Positions 30,106 through 38,474 of a stretch of 64,000 bases of DNA are shown here, piece after piece. The position numbers and the translations under genes were made by a program. The DNA is from Streptomyces sedi (GTDB taxonomy: Bacteria > Actinomycetota > Actinomycetes > Streptomycetales > Streptomycetaceae), in NCBI RefSeq assembly GCF_006335015.1, contig NZ_VDGT01000027.1, forward strand, positions 1 to 64,000, read 5' to 3'. The notes below the pieces were generated by a model, which was given only the letters and a program-made list of their open reading frames with translations, had not been told where the DNA came from and did not search any database. The stretch's first letter is position 1. Every line of letters begins with the position of its first letter.

Positions 30106-31502
30106 CGACCACCGCGTCACCGGCCGAGGCCGAGGCCGAGACCGACGCCCGGGCCGCCGAGCGCCCGCCGACCAGGCCGCGACGGCGCGGCCGGTTCCGT
30201 GAACTGCTGGGCCGCAACGAGCTGTCGACCGAGACGATCTTCACCTCCACCCGGCAGGCCGCCGCGCTCAACCCGGCCGTGGTGGCGACGCACCCCGCGC
30301 TGGCTGGGCCGATCACCGGCGTCGACCTGGCGACCGGGCAGCCCATCACCACCGACCCGCACGCGCTCTACGACCAGGGGCGGATCACCAGCCCCAACGT
30401 GCTGGTCCTCGGCGACATCTCCTCCGGGAAGTCCTCGCTGGTCAAGACGGAGTACTGCGTGCGCCAGGTGGCCTGCGGCAAGCAGGTCGTGGTGCTGGAC
30501 CGGAAGAACCAGCAGGGGCGCGGGGAGTACGAGCGGGCGGCGGCCGAGTGCGGCGTGGTGCCCGTGCGGTTCGCCCGAAGCGGCGGCACGGCGATCAACC
30601 TGCTCGACCCGCGCATCTCCACCACCTCGGAGTCCGGCGGCGACGGGCGGGTCGGCCAGGACCGGCTGCTGCTGATGGTCGCCGAGCACGCGCACGAACG
30701 GGAGCTGACCTCCCGGCAGCGCTACGCGCTGCGGACCGCGCACCGGACGGCGCTGGCGCGGGCCAGGGCCGAGGGCCGGGTGGCGACGCTGCACGACGTG
30801 GTCGCCGCGCTCTACGACCCGGCGGCCGACGCCGTTCCCCGCCCGCACCTGGCGACGGAGGGCGTGGTGACGCGTCGGGCGGTGATCGAGTGGGGTCTTG
30901 AGGTGGCGCTGGACCTCGAACGGTTCATCAGCGGCGACCTGTCGGGCCTCATCGACCGCGCCACCAGTGAGGACCTGGACCTGAGCGCGCCGCTGATCGT
31001 CTTCGACACCTCGGCGCTGCCGGAGGACTCCCCCGCCCTGTCGCTGGTGATGGCGCTGGTCGCGACGTTCCTCTCGGCGGTGTGGGCGCAACGGAACGGG
31101 CAGCGGCTGATCGTGCTGGAGGAGGGGTACCACACGGCGCGGCTGGACCGGGTCGCCTCCGTGCTGCGCTCCCTCGCCAAGCGCGGGCGCGGCATCGGGC
31201 TGTCCTTCGTCACGGTCGTCCACCACCTCAGCGACATCCCACCGGACTCGGACGCGATGTCGCTGGTCAGGGAGGCGGGCATCGTCCATGTCTACCGTCA
31301 GTCGCGCGAGGACGACGCGGAGGAGGTGGTGCGGCAGTTCCGGCTCCCGCACACGCTCAACGGCCAACTCGCCGCGCTGGCCCGGGGCGTGCACGTCCTG
31401 CGGATCGGCCACGAGCCGGCCCGGATGGTGCAGCACCTGCGCACGCCGCTGGAGATCGAGATCACCGACACCGACGAGGCGATGAACGGAGGGCCGCGAT
31501 GA
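30102..31502 (+). CDS. VirB4-like ATPase (transfer/secretion motor)
   Basis: A 466-aa cytoplasmic AAA+/HerA-type ATPase. Walker A is LGDISSGKSSLVK near residue 105, and Walker B is RLIVLEEGYH near 340. A late conserved segment is ALARGVHVLRIG. The N-terminal roughly 40 residues are Ala/Glu/Arg-rich. VirB4 proteins energise channel assembly and transport. It sits directly upstream of a VirD4-like gene. Confidence 0.87.
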   Translation: MTTTASPAEAEAETDARAAERPPTRPRRRGRFRELLGRNELSTETIFTSTRQAAALNPAVVATHPALAGPITGVDLATGQPITTDPHALYDQGRITSPNVLVLGDISSGKSSLVKTEYCVRQVACGKQVVVLDRKNQQGRGEYERAAAECGVVPVRFARSGGTAINLLDPRISTTSESGGDGRVGQDRLLLMVAEHAHERELTSRQRYALRTAHRTALARARAEGRVATLHDVVAALYDPAADAVPRPHLATEGVVTRRAVIEWGLEVALDLERFISGDLSGLIDRATSEDLDLSAPLIVFDTSALPEDSPALSLVMALVATFLSAVWAQRNGQRLIVLEEGYHTARLDRVASVLRSLAKRGRGIGLSFVTVVHHLSDIPPDSDAMSLVREAGIVHVYRQSREDDAEEVVRQFRLPHTLNGQLAALARGVHVLRIGHEPARMVQHLRTPLEIEITDTDEAMNGGPR

Positions 31503-31747
31503 ACGAACTGCCGTTGCCCGCGAGCGTTCTGTTCCTCGTCTTCGCCGGGCTGTGCCTCGTCGCGTTCCTGCGCGGCTTTCTGACGCGCCGCTCGGGGGCC
31601 GGCTCGCGTCCGGCCGTTCCGCACGCCGGGTTCGCCCGCCCGGAGGCGCTGCGGGCGGCGCTGTCGGAGGAGGCCGTGCGGCGGGCCGGGGCGCAGGTCC
31701 GCCCCGGGCTGGCCGCGTCGCGGGAGGGGACGGGCCGTGAACGCTGA
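31499..31747 (+). CDS. Small single-helix membrane protein
   Basis: An 82-aa protein: one N-terminal helix (ASVLFLVFAGLCLVAFL) and a basic, Ala/Arg-rich cytoplasmic tail. No family is recognised. It overlaps the VirB4-like gene by 4 bp and the VirD4-like gene by 11 bp, so it is surely part of the operon. It might anchor the coupling protein, which itself lacks an obvious membrane segment. Confidence 0.68.
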   Translation: MNELPLPASVLFLVFAGLCLVAFLRGFLTRRSGAGSRPAVPHAGFARPEALRAALSEEAVRRAGAQVRPGLAASREGTGRER

Positions 31748-33191
31748 CCCGGCGACCGACTACGGGTACTTCCTCGGCCACGCGGTCCGCCCGGCCTGCG
31801 GCCGGATGCCGCTGTACTCGCCGTACGACCAGGCGTTGCGCGTCGTCGGGCCGATGGGCTCGGGGAAGACGTTCCGCTTCCTGGCCCGGTTGCTGCGCGA
31901 CGTGCCAGGCCCCGCGCTGGCCACCTCCACCAAGCCCGACCTGCTCGAACTCACCCTGGGCGCGCGGACCCGCCGCGGGCCCGTCGTCACCCTCGATCCG
32001 CAGGAACTCGTTCCCGGGCAGCAGCCGTTGCGCTGGTCACCGATCCACGGCGCGGCCGACACCCTCACCGCCGAGCTGCGCGGCCGGGCCTTCGTCGCCG
32101 GCACCCGCGTGCGGGTCTCCGGCGGACAGGACGAGGGCGCCGCCCACTACCGGCACCTGGCCGGGACCTGGCTGTCCTGCCTCCTGCACGCCGCCGCCCT
32201 CGACGGCGCCTCGCTGCGGGACGTGCTGCGCTGGGCCAAGCGCCCCGAGGACCCCGCGCCCCGGCAGATCCTCCACCACCACCCGGGCGCGGGACCGCAC
32301 TGGGCGGAGAACCTCATCGACGCCACCACCGGCGACGACCGCGCCGTCGGCAACACCCGCTCCACCCTCGCCAACGCCCTGGCCGCGTTCGCCCACCGGC
32401 CGGTCGTCGACGCCGTCGACGTGCCACCCGAACACGCCACGGACGTCGAGGCGTTGCTCGACGCGTGCGGCACCCTCTATCTCCTCGGCAAGGACAGCGA
32501 GCACTCCTCGCTCTCCCCGCTGGTCACCGCCATCGCCGAGGATGTCCTGGACCGCGCCGAACAGCTCGCGGTCACCAAGCCCCACCGCCGGCTCGACCCG
32601 CCGCTGGTCGCCGCCCTCGACGAGGCGCCCAACATCGCGCCGCTGCCCTCCCTCCGGCAACGCGTGGCCGACGGCCGGGGGCGCGGGCTGTGCGTGGTCT
32701 ACCTCGTGCAGTCCTGGGCCTCGGCGGAGGGCCGCTTCGGCCGGGACATCGCCCGCGAACTGGCCGCCATCACCAACAACACCCTGGTCCTGGGCGGCTC
32801 CCACGACGTCGCCCTCCTCCGGGACCTCCAACAACTCTGCGGCACCGCACCGGTGTTCAAGACCTCCACCACGCTCTCGCGCGACCCACGAGGCGGACCG
32901 CCGAGCCGCGCCAGCGCCGTCAGCCAGGACCGCGAACCCGTCCTCCACGCCCACGAGATCACCCAACTCGACCTCACCGCCGGCCACGCCCTGCTGCTGG
33001 CCGGCAACCTCCCGCCCGTCGTCGTCGAGCTGCCCCCACTGACCGAACACCCGGACTGGCCGGCCATCGCGCACGAGGTCATCCTCGTGCGCGCCCGCGC
33101 GGACGAGGCGCGGGCGGTCGCGCTGGCCGAGCGCAGCCGGCTCCGTCACCGGCACGACCGGGCATGGCACTCCCGCGCCACCACCCGGTGA
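31737..33191 (+). CDS. VirD4/TraG-like coupling ATPase
   Basis: A 484-aa protein with Walker A GPMGSGKTFRF near residue 42 and a Walker B-like strand VAALDEAPNI near residue 298. VYLVQSW follows, a typical sensor region of TraG/VirD4 proteins. Such ATPases select the DNA or protein substrate and deliver it to the channel. The usual N-terminal membrane helices are missing; the preceding 82-aa membrane protein may replace them. The GTG start overlaps upstream. Confidence 0.87.
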   Translation: MNADPATDYGYFLGHAVRPACGRMPLYSPYDQALRVVGPMGSGKTFRFLARLLRDVPGPALATSTKPDLLELTLGARTRRGPVVTLDPQELVPGQQPLRWSPIHGAADTLTAELRGRAFVAGTRVRVSGGQDEGAAHYRHLAGTWLSCLLHAAALDGASLRDVLRWAKRPEDPAPRQILHHHPGAGPHWAENLIDATTGDDRAVGNTRSTLANALAAFAHRPVVDAVDVPPEHATDVEALLDACGTLYLLGKDSEHSSLSPLVTAIAEDVLDRAEQLAVTKPHRRLDPPLVAALDEAPNIAPLPSLRQRVADGRGRGLCVVYLVQSWASAEGRFGRDIARELAAITNNTLVLGGSHDVALLRDLQQLCGTAPVFKTSTTLSRDPRGGPPSRASAVSQDREPVLHAHEITQLDLTAGHALLLAGNLPPVVVELPPLTEHPDWPAIAHEVILVRARADEARAVALAERSRLRHRHDRAWHSRATTR

Positions 33192-33709
33192 ACGGTTCCC
33201 TCCCGCCCTGGCCGCCGCTCCCGCCGCGCGTTCGCCGGCTCCTCGCACCCGCCAACCCGCACCTCGACGAGCCGGTCGTCGACGAGCCGGCCGAGCCGCC
33301 ACGCCCCTGGGACCTGTGCTCTCTGGACGGCGAACTGGCGGCGGTCGTCTTCTCCTGGCTCGACGAGGTCGCCGTCTGGCACAACGCGACCTACGCCGGT
33401 CAGGACCACCAGGTCATCCCCGCCTGCTGGCCACAACATCCCTCCGTCGCCCACGACCTGGCCGCCCTCGCCTTCAGCCGCGTCGACGTCTACCAGGCCG
33501 CCACGGCGGCCTACGTTCCCCGCTGGCACCACGACCTGGAAAGCTTCCACCACCGCCTCGCCGCCACCCTCGGGCCCAACCCGCCCTGCCTCCGCGGCGA
33601 CCACGACGCCCTGCCCCGCCGCTACGCGGTGGAGGCGGCGGAGCGGGAGATGGTGACGGGAAGCGCGGGGCTTGAACGGTCTTGCACTTGGTCTGGCGGG
33701 GGGTACTGA
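33188..33709 (+). CDS. Hypothetical protein, last gene of the transfer-like operon
   Basis: A 173-aa soluble protein starting at a GTG that overlaps the VirD4-like stop by 4 bp. It is rich in Pro/Trp/His and has no recognised motif; LDEVAVWHNATYAGQDH and YQAATAAYVPRWHHD are distinctive stretches. Codon use and base composition change near its 3' end (last about 15 residues, LERSCTWSGGGY), so the original C-terminus may have been replaced where the island meets the biosynthetic cluster. Confidence 0.62.
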   Translation: MNGSLPPWPPLPPRVRRLLAPANPHLDEPVVDEPAEPPRPWDLCSLDGELAAVVFSWLDEVAVWHNATYAGQDHQVIPACWPQHPSVAHDLAALAFSRVDVYQAATAAYVPRWHHDLESFHHRLAATLGPNPPCLRGDHDALPRRYAVEAAEREMVTGSAGLERSCTWSGGGY

Positions 33710-33758
33710 CATTCCATTTCATCAGGCATGTCAACACCCTTTCAGCCGTCGACAGCGG

Positions 33759-34538
33759 CTATGAGACGGTGGCCGGTTCCAGCAAGCCCATTGATCGTGC
33801 TCGGAGCACGGTTTCCATTCGATCATGCGTGTCGAGCTTCTTAAACAGATTCTGTATGTGTTTGTGTACGGTGCGTAGCGAGATGCCCAGGCGTTGGGCG
33901 ATGGTCTTTGATGGAAGTGCCTGTGCCAGCAGGGTGAGCACGGTGAGTTCACGGGCGGTGAGGCTGGACTCGCGTGAGCGATGCAAGATCGCTTGGCTCT
34001 GAGGGGCCCGAAATCGCGAAACTACCCTGTCGTGCCCGTCGACCGCGGCAAGCAGGGGCTGGGCCTGCGTGGCGAAGGCCCGATGGCCGTCGGAAAAGGG
34101 AGCTGACCGGTAGATGACGAGGCTCCGCAGCACGTCATCGCCCCGGGCGCATGGGATCGCCATTTGGTTTTCCGAACCGAAGTAGCGGCGAGCGACGGAA
34201 TGAGCTGCGCTGCCGCGCCACAAGGATAGGCCGGTGATCTCTTCAGCGGTGCGCGGCGTTCTGTCCGGAAATGTGTCGTAGTGGGTAATGAGAGGATTTT
34301 TTGCTTGTACGGATTCCTTGGAGAGTTCGTGCACCAGTTTCCCCGACATGCGCGACGGCGCCCAAGCGACCGGTGAGGCTTGTCCTTGTCGGATATCGGT
34401 AACGGTGACTGCGGTGGCGTCGAGGCATTCCGCGAGCGTTTCGGCGATGGTGGTCCATGGGGAGGATTCGGCACTCTCCTCCAACACGCGTATCGCGAGT
34501 GCCAGCAAGTCCAGGCCGCCTGGGTGCTTCAGTGGCAC
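33759..34538 (-). CDS. LuxR-family transcriptional regulator of the biosynthetic cluster
   Basis: A 259-aa protein from a GTG at 34538 (GGAGG-type site upstream). The C-terminal roughly 65 residues are a LuxR/GerE helix-turn-helix: SLTARELTVLTLLAQAL, then TIAQRLGISLRTVHKHIQ. The N-terminal 180 residues look like a ligand-binding domain, without the receiver motif of response regulators or the P-loop of large LAL proteins. GC content is distinctly lower than that of its neighbours. As the only regulator next to the cluster it probably controls it. Confidence 0.87.
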   Translation of the reverse strand: MPLKHPGGLDLLALAIRVLEESAESSPWTTIAETLAECLDATAVTVTDIRQGQASPVAWAPSRMSGKLVHELSKESVQAKNPLITHYDTFPDRTPRTAEEITGLSLWRGSAAHSVARRYFGSENQMAIPCARGDDVLRSLVIYRSAPFSDGHRAFATQAQPLLAAVDGHDRVVSRFRAPQSQAILHRSRESSLTARELTVLTLLAQALPSKTIAQRLGISLRTVHKHIQNLFKKLDTHDRMETVLRARSMGLLEPATVS

Positions 34539-34808
34539 GGTGTCCTCCGCCTCCTTTCGGTCGAACAGTGGATCGCATTACAAGAATATAGAACACCGTC
34601 GAGTTCCGTATCTGGCCACGAGTAGCGGCAAGCCCTGGGGCCAGTGGGCAATGACGCCCGGGCGGCCGTCGCATCCACCAGCCTGGCAGCGGGGACCGGT
34701 CGGCTGGGACGCGCTGTCTCGGTGGAGTTGGTGGCCGTGGGCCACGCCCTCCCGTTGAGCGCAGGCGACGCGGTACGTACTCGGGTTCGGAGGCCGAGCG
34801 GCTGTCTT

Positions 34809-35651
34809 TCAGGCCATGGGCCACTGGGAATGAGTGCGCGTCAGCTCGGCCGAGACCTCCCACAGCCGTGCGGCCAGTTCAGGGTCGTCACCGCCGGCGT
34901 CGGTTTCCGCCGGCGCGCGATCCTGGTAGTACACAGCGCGCGGGTCGCCGCCCTCGTCGCTGGTGGCGAGCCACACGAGAGTGTCGGCTCCCCGCTCGGG
35001 AGGGGCGAGTACAAAGCGCTCGAAGGGCTTCACGAGACGTACGAATGGGGAGTCGCGGTTGATGTCCGTCCTGATGGCGCCGGGATGGAAACAGGTCGCG
35101 GGCAGTGGTGTACGCCGCTGGAGCTCGGCGGTGAAAAGGATGTTGGCGAGCTTGGACCGGCCGTAGGAAAGCGCTCCCGTCCATCCGTCCAGCAGCGGGA
35201 TGTCGTCGAAGTCGAACCGGCCCTTCGCGTGAGAGTCCGAGGCCGTGGTGACCACGCGCCCCGCGTTCTCCAGCAGGCGTGCTGACAGGAGTCGCGTGAG
35301 CAGGAAGGGCGCCAGGTGATTGACGGCCAAGGAGAGTTCGAACCCGTCCGCTGACTCCCGCCGCCTGCTGGGCTGAACAGCGGCGTTGTTGACGAGGACA
35401 TCCAGCCTGGGGAAGTGCTCCAGCAGCCGGTCGGCAAGGCGGCGCACCCCGTCAAGGCTGGACAGATCCTCGACGAGTGGCTCGGGAATTCGCGCCTCTT
35501 CGGGGGCGGCGGCTGCCATCGCGCGGTGCACCTCGGCAAGTTTCGCAGCCGACCGTCCGGTGATGACGACCTGCTTCCCCTGCCCTGCAAGCCTGATGGC
35601 CGCTGCCGCTCCGATGCCCGAACTCGATCCGGTGATGACGATGGTGCGCAT
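34809..35651 (-). CDS. Short-chain dehydrogenase/reductase
   Basis: A 280-aa classical SDR from ATG 35651 (AGAGGAA upstream). The cofactor motif TGSSSGIG lies at the N-terminus, then NNAAVQ, and a catalytic Tyr/Lys in LSYGRSKLAN. It resembles retinol-dehydrogenase/WWOX-type SDRs. The role in the cluster is unclear; it could oxidise or reduce a polyketide or cyclitol intermediate. It may also be a bystander between regulator and cluster. Confidence 0.85.
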   Translation of the reverse strand: MRTIVITGSSSGIGAAAAIRLAGQGKQVVITGRSAAKLAEVHRAMAAAAPEEARIPEPLVEDLSSLDGVRRLADRLLEHFPRLDVLVNNAAVQPSRRRESADGFELSLAVNHLAPFLLTRLLSARLLENAGRVVTTASDSHAKGRFDFDDIPLLDGWTGALSYGRSKLANILFTAELQRRTPLPATCFHPGAIRTDINRDSPFVRLVKPFERFVLAPPERGADTLVWLATSDEGGDPRAVYYQDRAPAETDAGGDDPELAARLWEVSAELTRTHSQWPMA

Positions 35652-35749
35652 GATGTTCCTCTCGGCAGTTGGTGGTGCGTTGCCGTCGGGCCGCCGGTTG
35701 GCGCAGTCAGGAGCCACGGCTCTTCGACGTCACTGTGAACGGAGGGGGC

Positions 35750-37135
35750 TTACTGCGGCGGCTGACCCTGCCCACGGCCCACGGCATCCAGGAGATGAGC
35801 TCTCAGGCCGCTCGCGTACGCGTGCATCGTCTTCACTGCCTGAGGAGTGTTCGGGCAACGGACGTGCATGTGGGTCCCGTCAGGGTTCCTGTTGATCCAC
35901 ACGTCGCCGCCCGCGCCCAGGGACGGATTGAAGGTCAGCCGAGGGTTACTCACCTGCGGGGGTTCAGCTCCCGGAGTGGAACGAGTATCCGCGTAGGAGA
36001 ACCAGAAGGTCCTGTCCTGGGCGATGTGGGAGGGGAGGGCCGCCAGAACACGTTCGACCGCCGCGTCCTGACGACATCTCGACGTGCGAAAGGATTGACG
36101 CGCCTGGCGCATGACATCGGCGAACGCGGTGCCCGCAGGCGCCTCGAACCATACGGGAACAGCACTGACATACCAGCCCACCGAGGGCTGGACGGGAACA
36201 GGGCGGGTCGACATCGGTACCAGGGCACCGAACGTGGACCCACCACCGAGTTCTCGCACGCTCAGAGCCGAGGCCGCCATCAGGGCCGCCGGGACCGTTC
36301 CGCCGTGGCGCGCGCACCAGAGTTCCACCGCAGAGGCCGTCTCCTCGTCGAACAATGGGATGTTTCGCCGGAACAACGGCATGGCGTCAGTGGAGGGCAC
36401 TCCCAGGTCGAGCGGGAAGGCGGGCAGCCGGCCGCCCATGGCGCGGGCGAAACGCGTCCAGTGCTCCACAGTCCCGTCCAGAGGCCGCGCGTCGTCCTTT
36501 CTGTCCTCACGGGCGTGGGCGTCGAAGCTGCCGGGCTCGGCCAAGTCCGCTGCCCGGCTCTCGCGATGCGCTCGGTGCAGCCGGTTGATCTCGTCGGCTG
36601 CCAGCAGGTGGGAGTACAGGTCGACGTGCAGATGGTCCGACACCAGGAAGAGAGTCGATTCTCGTCCGCCGGTGAGCGCCGCGAACGCCGTACCGGGCCA
36701 CCCCCAGGGGTCGGTCACGGTGTCGGCCAGACGGGACAACGCGGCCAACACCTTTTCCTCGGTGCCGCACCACTCTCCTCGTGAACGCTTCAGCTCGACC
36801 GCCGACGCGGGCAGGACGTAACGCCTGACGGCACCGTCCGACTCTCGTCGGAAGAGGCTCCGCAGTGTGTCGTGGCGGCGCACGAACTCGGTGAGCGCCA
36901 GCTGGAGCGCCGCCGGATCGACGGTGTCCGCCACGGAGGCGCTGAGATGCCACCGGCGGGGCCATCGGCCTGAGGCGTGCCCTGCCTCGGCTTGTCGCAG
37001 CCGCAACTCCTGGTTGTGCGACGGCGGCCCGGCGGGCCCGGCCTCTGCGGCGACTTCCTTGGAGGCATCGGTGAGCTGCCACGTCATCAGCCGCCCGTGG
37101 CCGACTGACAGGTCATCGAGACCAACCATGCGCAT
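35750..37135 (-). CDS. Free-standing NRPS condensation-domain protein, divergent
   Basis: A protein of about 461 aa consisting of one condensation-like (CoA-dependent acyltransferase fold) domain. The active-site motif HHxxxDG appears as SDHLHVDLYS: the second His and the Asp are kept, the first His is Asp and the Gly is Leu. Later landmarks are FGALVPMSTRPVPVQPSVGWYVSAVPV. It has no carrier domain. Such proteins join a carrier-bound acyl group to a free amine or alcohol. I set the start at ATG 37135; a TTG at 37210 would overlap the upstream gene. Confidence 0.82.
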   Translation of the reverse strand: MRMVGLDDLSVGHGRLMTWQLTDASKEVAAEAGPAGPPSHNQELRLRQAEAGHASGRWPRRWHLSASVADTVDPAALQLALTEFVRRHDTLRSLFRRESDGAVRRYVLPASAVELKRSRGEWCGTEEKVLAALSRLADTVTDPWGWPGTAFAALTGGRESTLFLVSDHLHVDLYSHLLAADEINRLHRAHRESRAADLAEPGSFDAHAREDRKDDARPLDGTVEHWTRFARAMGGRLPAFPLDLGVPSTDAMPLFRRNIPLFDEETASAVELWCARHGGTVPAALMAASALSVRELGGGSTFGALVPMSTRPVPVQPSVGWYVSAVPVWFEAPAGTAFADVMRQARQSFRTSRCRQDAAVERVLAALPSHIAQDRTFWFSYADTRSTPGAEPPQVSNPRLTFNPSLGAGGDVWINRNPDGTHMHVRCPNTPQAVKTMHAYASGLRAHLLDAVGRGQGQPPQ

Positions 37136-37184
37136 GCGTGCTGTGACTTTCCGGGAGAGGGGCGGGATGAGAGTAGGCAATGGG

Positions 37185-38474
37185 TCAGACCGACACGTCG
37201 CTGTCGGCAAGTAGCTTCTTCAGGTGGCCGACGACGGCGTCGGCCGCGAACAGGTCCACCCGAGCGCGGCGGTACAACATGACCCCGCGGAAACCGTCGT
37301 CCTCGACCCCGCTCCACACCACGCTGAAATCGCGCCAGTACCAGGCGTCTGGGGCGGTGGGTACCTCGGTCACGCGGACACCGGGAAACAGGGGGGTGTC
37401 GTACTCCCCGACCGAGAAGCTGAGCATGTTGACCTTCAGCACGTCCGGTGAACCCAGCTCACGCAGGACCTGGTGGGCGTCGTCGTCGCGGTGGCGGTCC
37501 GCCTCAAGCCAGGTGCGCCACACCCTGCGTACCAGGTCGAGAAACCGTTCGCCTCGGCGCACTGTGACGCGCGTCGGCCGGTAGTTGACGTAGAAGCCCA
37601 CCGCCGCGCGTCTTCCGGGGTCCTCCCGGTTCGCGGTGTCGGGACCGATCAGCAAGTCGTGCTGGCCGGTCACCCGTGCCATGGCCACCGCTGTGGCACA
37701 CAGCAACACGATGAACGGAGTGGTGCGCGCATGGCGGGCGGCGACGCGCACGGCGTCGGAGATCTCGCTGCCCAGGGCGAACGGGGTCTGCTCTGTCTCC
37801 CAGGAAGAGTCGACGGCCGGGGGCTGCACTGGCTCGGGCCACTCGACCGTGCCGGGCACGCCGCCCAGACGGTCGCGCCAGAACGCCATCGCCGTCTCGC
37901 GATTCTCTGTCCAGGTGCGGCGCTGGCGCACCGCGTACTCCGCGTAGCTGAAGGGCAGTTCGGGCAGCTCCGGGGCCGTGCCCGCTGTACGCGCCCGGTA
38001 GCACTCAGAGAGGTCGCGGAAGAGCACGGGAACGGACCACCCGTCGTAGACCAGGTGATGGAGACCGAAGGACAGCAGGGTGCCGTCGTCAGTCTGATGC
38101 AACGCCATACGGAAGAGCGGAGCCCCGCCGAGGGCGCCCTCCGCGGTGAGCCGTTCCTCCAGCAGTGCCCGCGCGACGTCTGCGGCCCCCGCGCCGGGCC
38201 AGGTGCGAACTGTCAGAGCCTGGAACGGCGCCGGGCGGATTTGTTGCGCATATCCGGGCCCGGTGGAGCCCATGACCGTTCGAAGCACGGCGTGGCGGGC
38301 GGTGATGTCGTCGACCGCGCCAAGCAGGCACTCCCGGTCCACCTCGCCTTCGAGGCGGTACAGCAGCACCTTGTCGTAGCGCAGTACGCACTCAGGGTGC
38401 TTCTGCATGTTCTCCACGGTCTCCTCCTGCTGGAACGACAGGGGGGCCGTCTCCACGGGAGTCTGCCGTGTCAT
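37185..38474 (-). CDS. Free-standing NRPS condensation-domain protein
   Basis: A 429-aa single condensation domain with an intact active site, LHHLVYDGWS (HHxxxDG), near residue 140. Other family landmarks are ERLTAEGALGGAPLFR, LPFSYAEYAVRQRR and VGFYVNYRP. Being unlinked to carrier or adenylation domains, it probably takes an acyl chain from the NRPS or PKS carrier and transfers it to a soluble amine such as the aminocyclitol. The ATG overlaps the stop of the ABC transporter gene by 4 bp. Confidence 0.88.
   Translation of the reverse strand: MTRQTPVETAPLSFQQEETVENMQKHPECVLRYDKVLLYRLEGEVDRECLLGAVDDITARHAVLRTVMGSTGPGYAQQIRPAPFQALTVRTWPGAGAADVARALLEERLTAEGALGGAPLFRMALHQTDDGTLLSFGLHHLVYDGWSVPVLFRDLSECYRARTAGTAPELPELPFSYAEYAVRQRRTWTENRETAMAFWRDRLGGVPGTVEWPEPVQPPAVDSSWETEQTPFALGSEISDAVRVAARHARTTPFIVLLCATAVAMARVTGQHDLLIGPDTANREDPGRRAAVGFYVNYRPTRVTVRRGERFLDLVRRVWRTWLEADRHRDDDAHQVLRELGSPDVLKVNMLSFSVGEYDTPLFPGVRVTEVPTAPDAWYWRDFSVVWSGVEDDGFRGVMLYRRARVDLFAADAVVGHLKKLLADSDVSV

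Noticed and set aside
26822-31502. Large overlapping plus-strand ORFs (for example 28320-31502 in its upstream part)
   Set aside because: Only the segment from 30102 is coding (VirB4-like); the upstream extension is another frame of the SCO6880-type gene.
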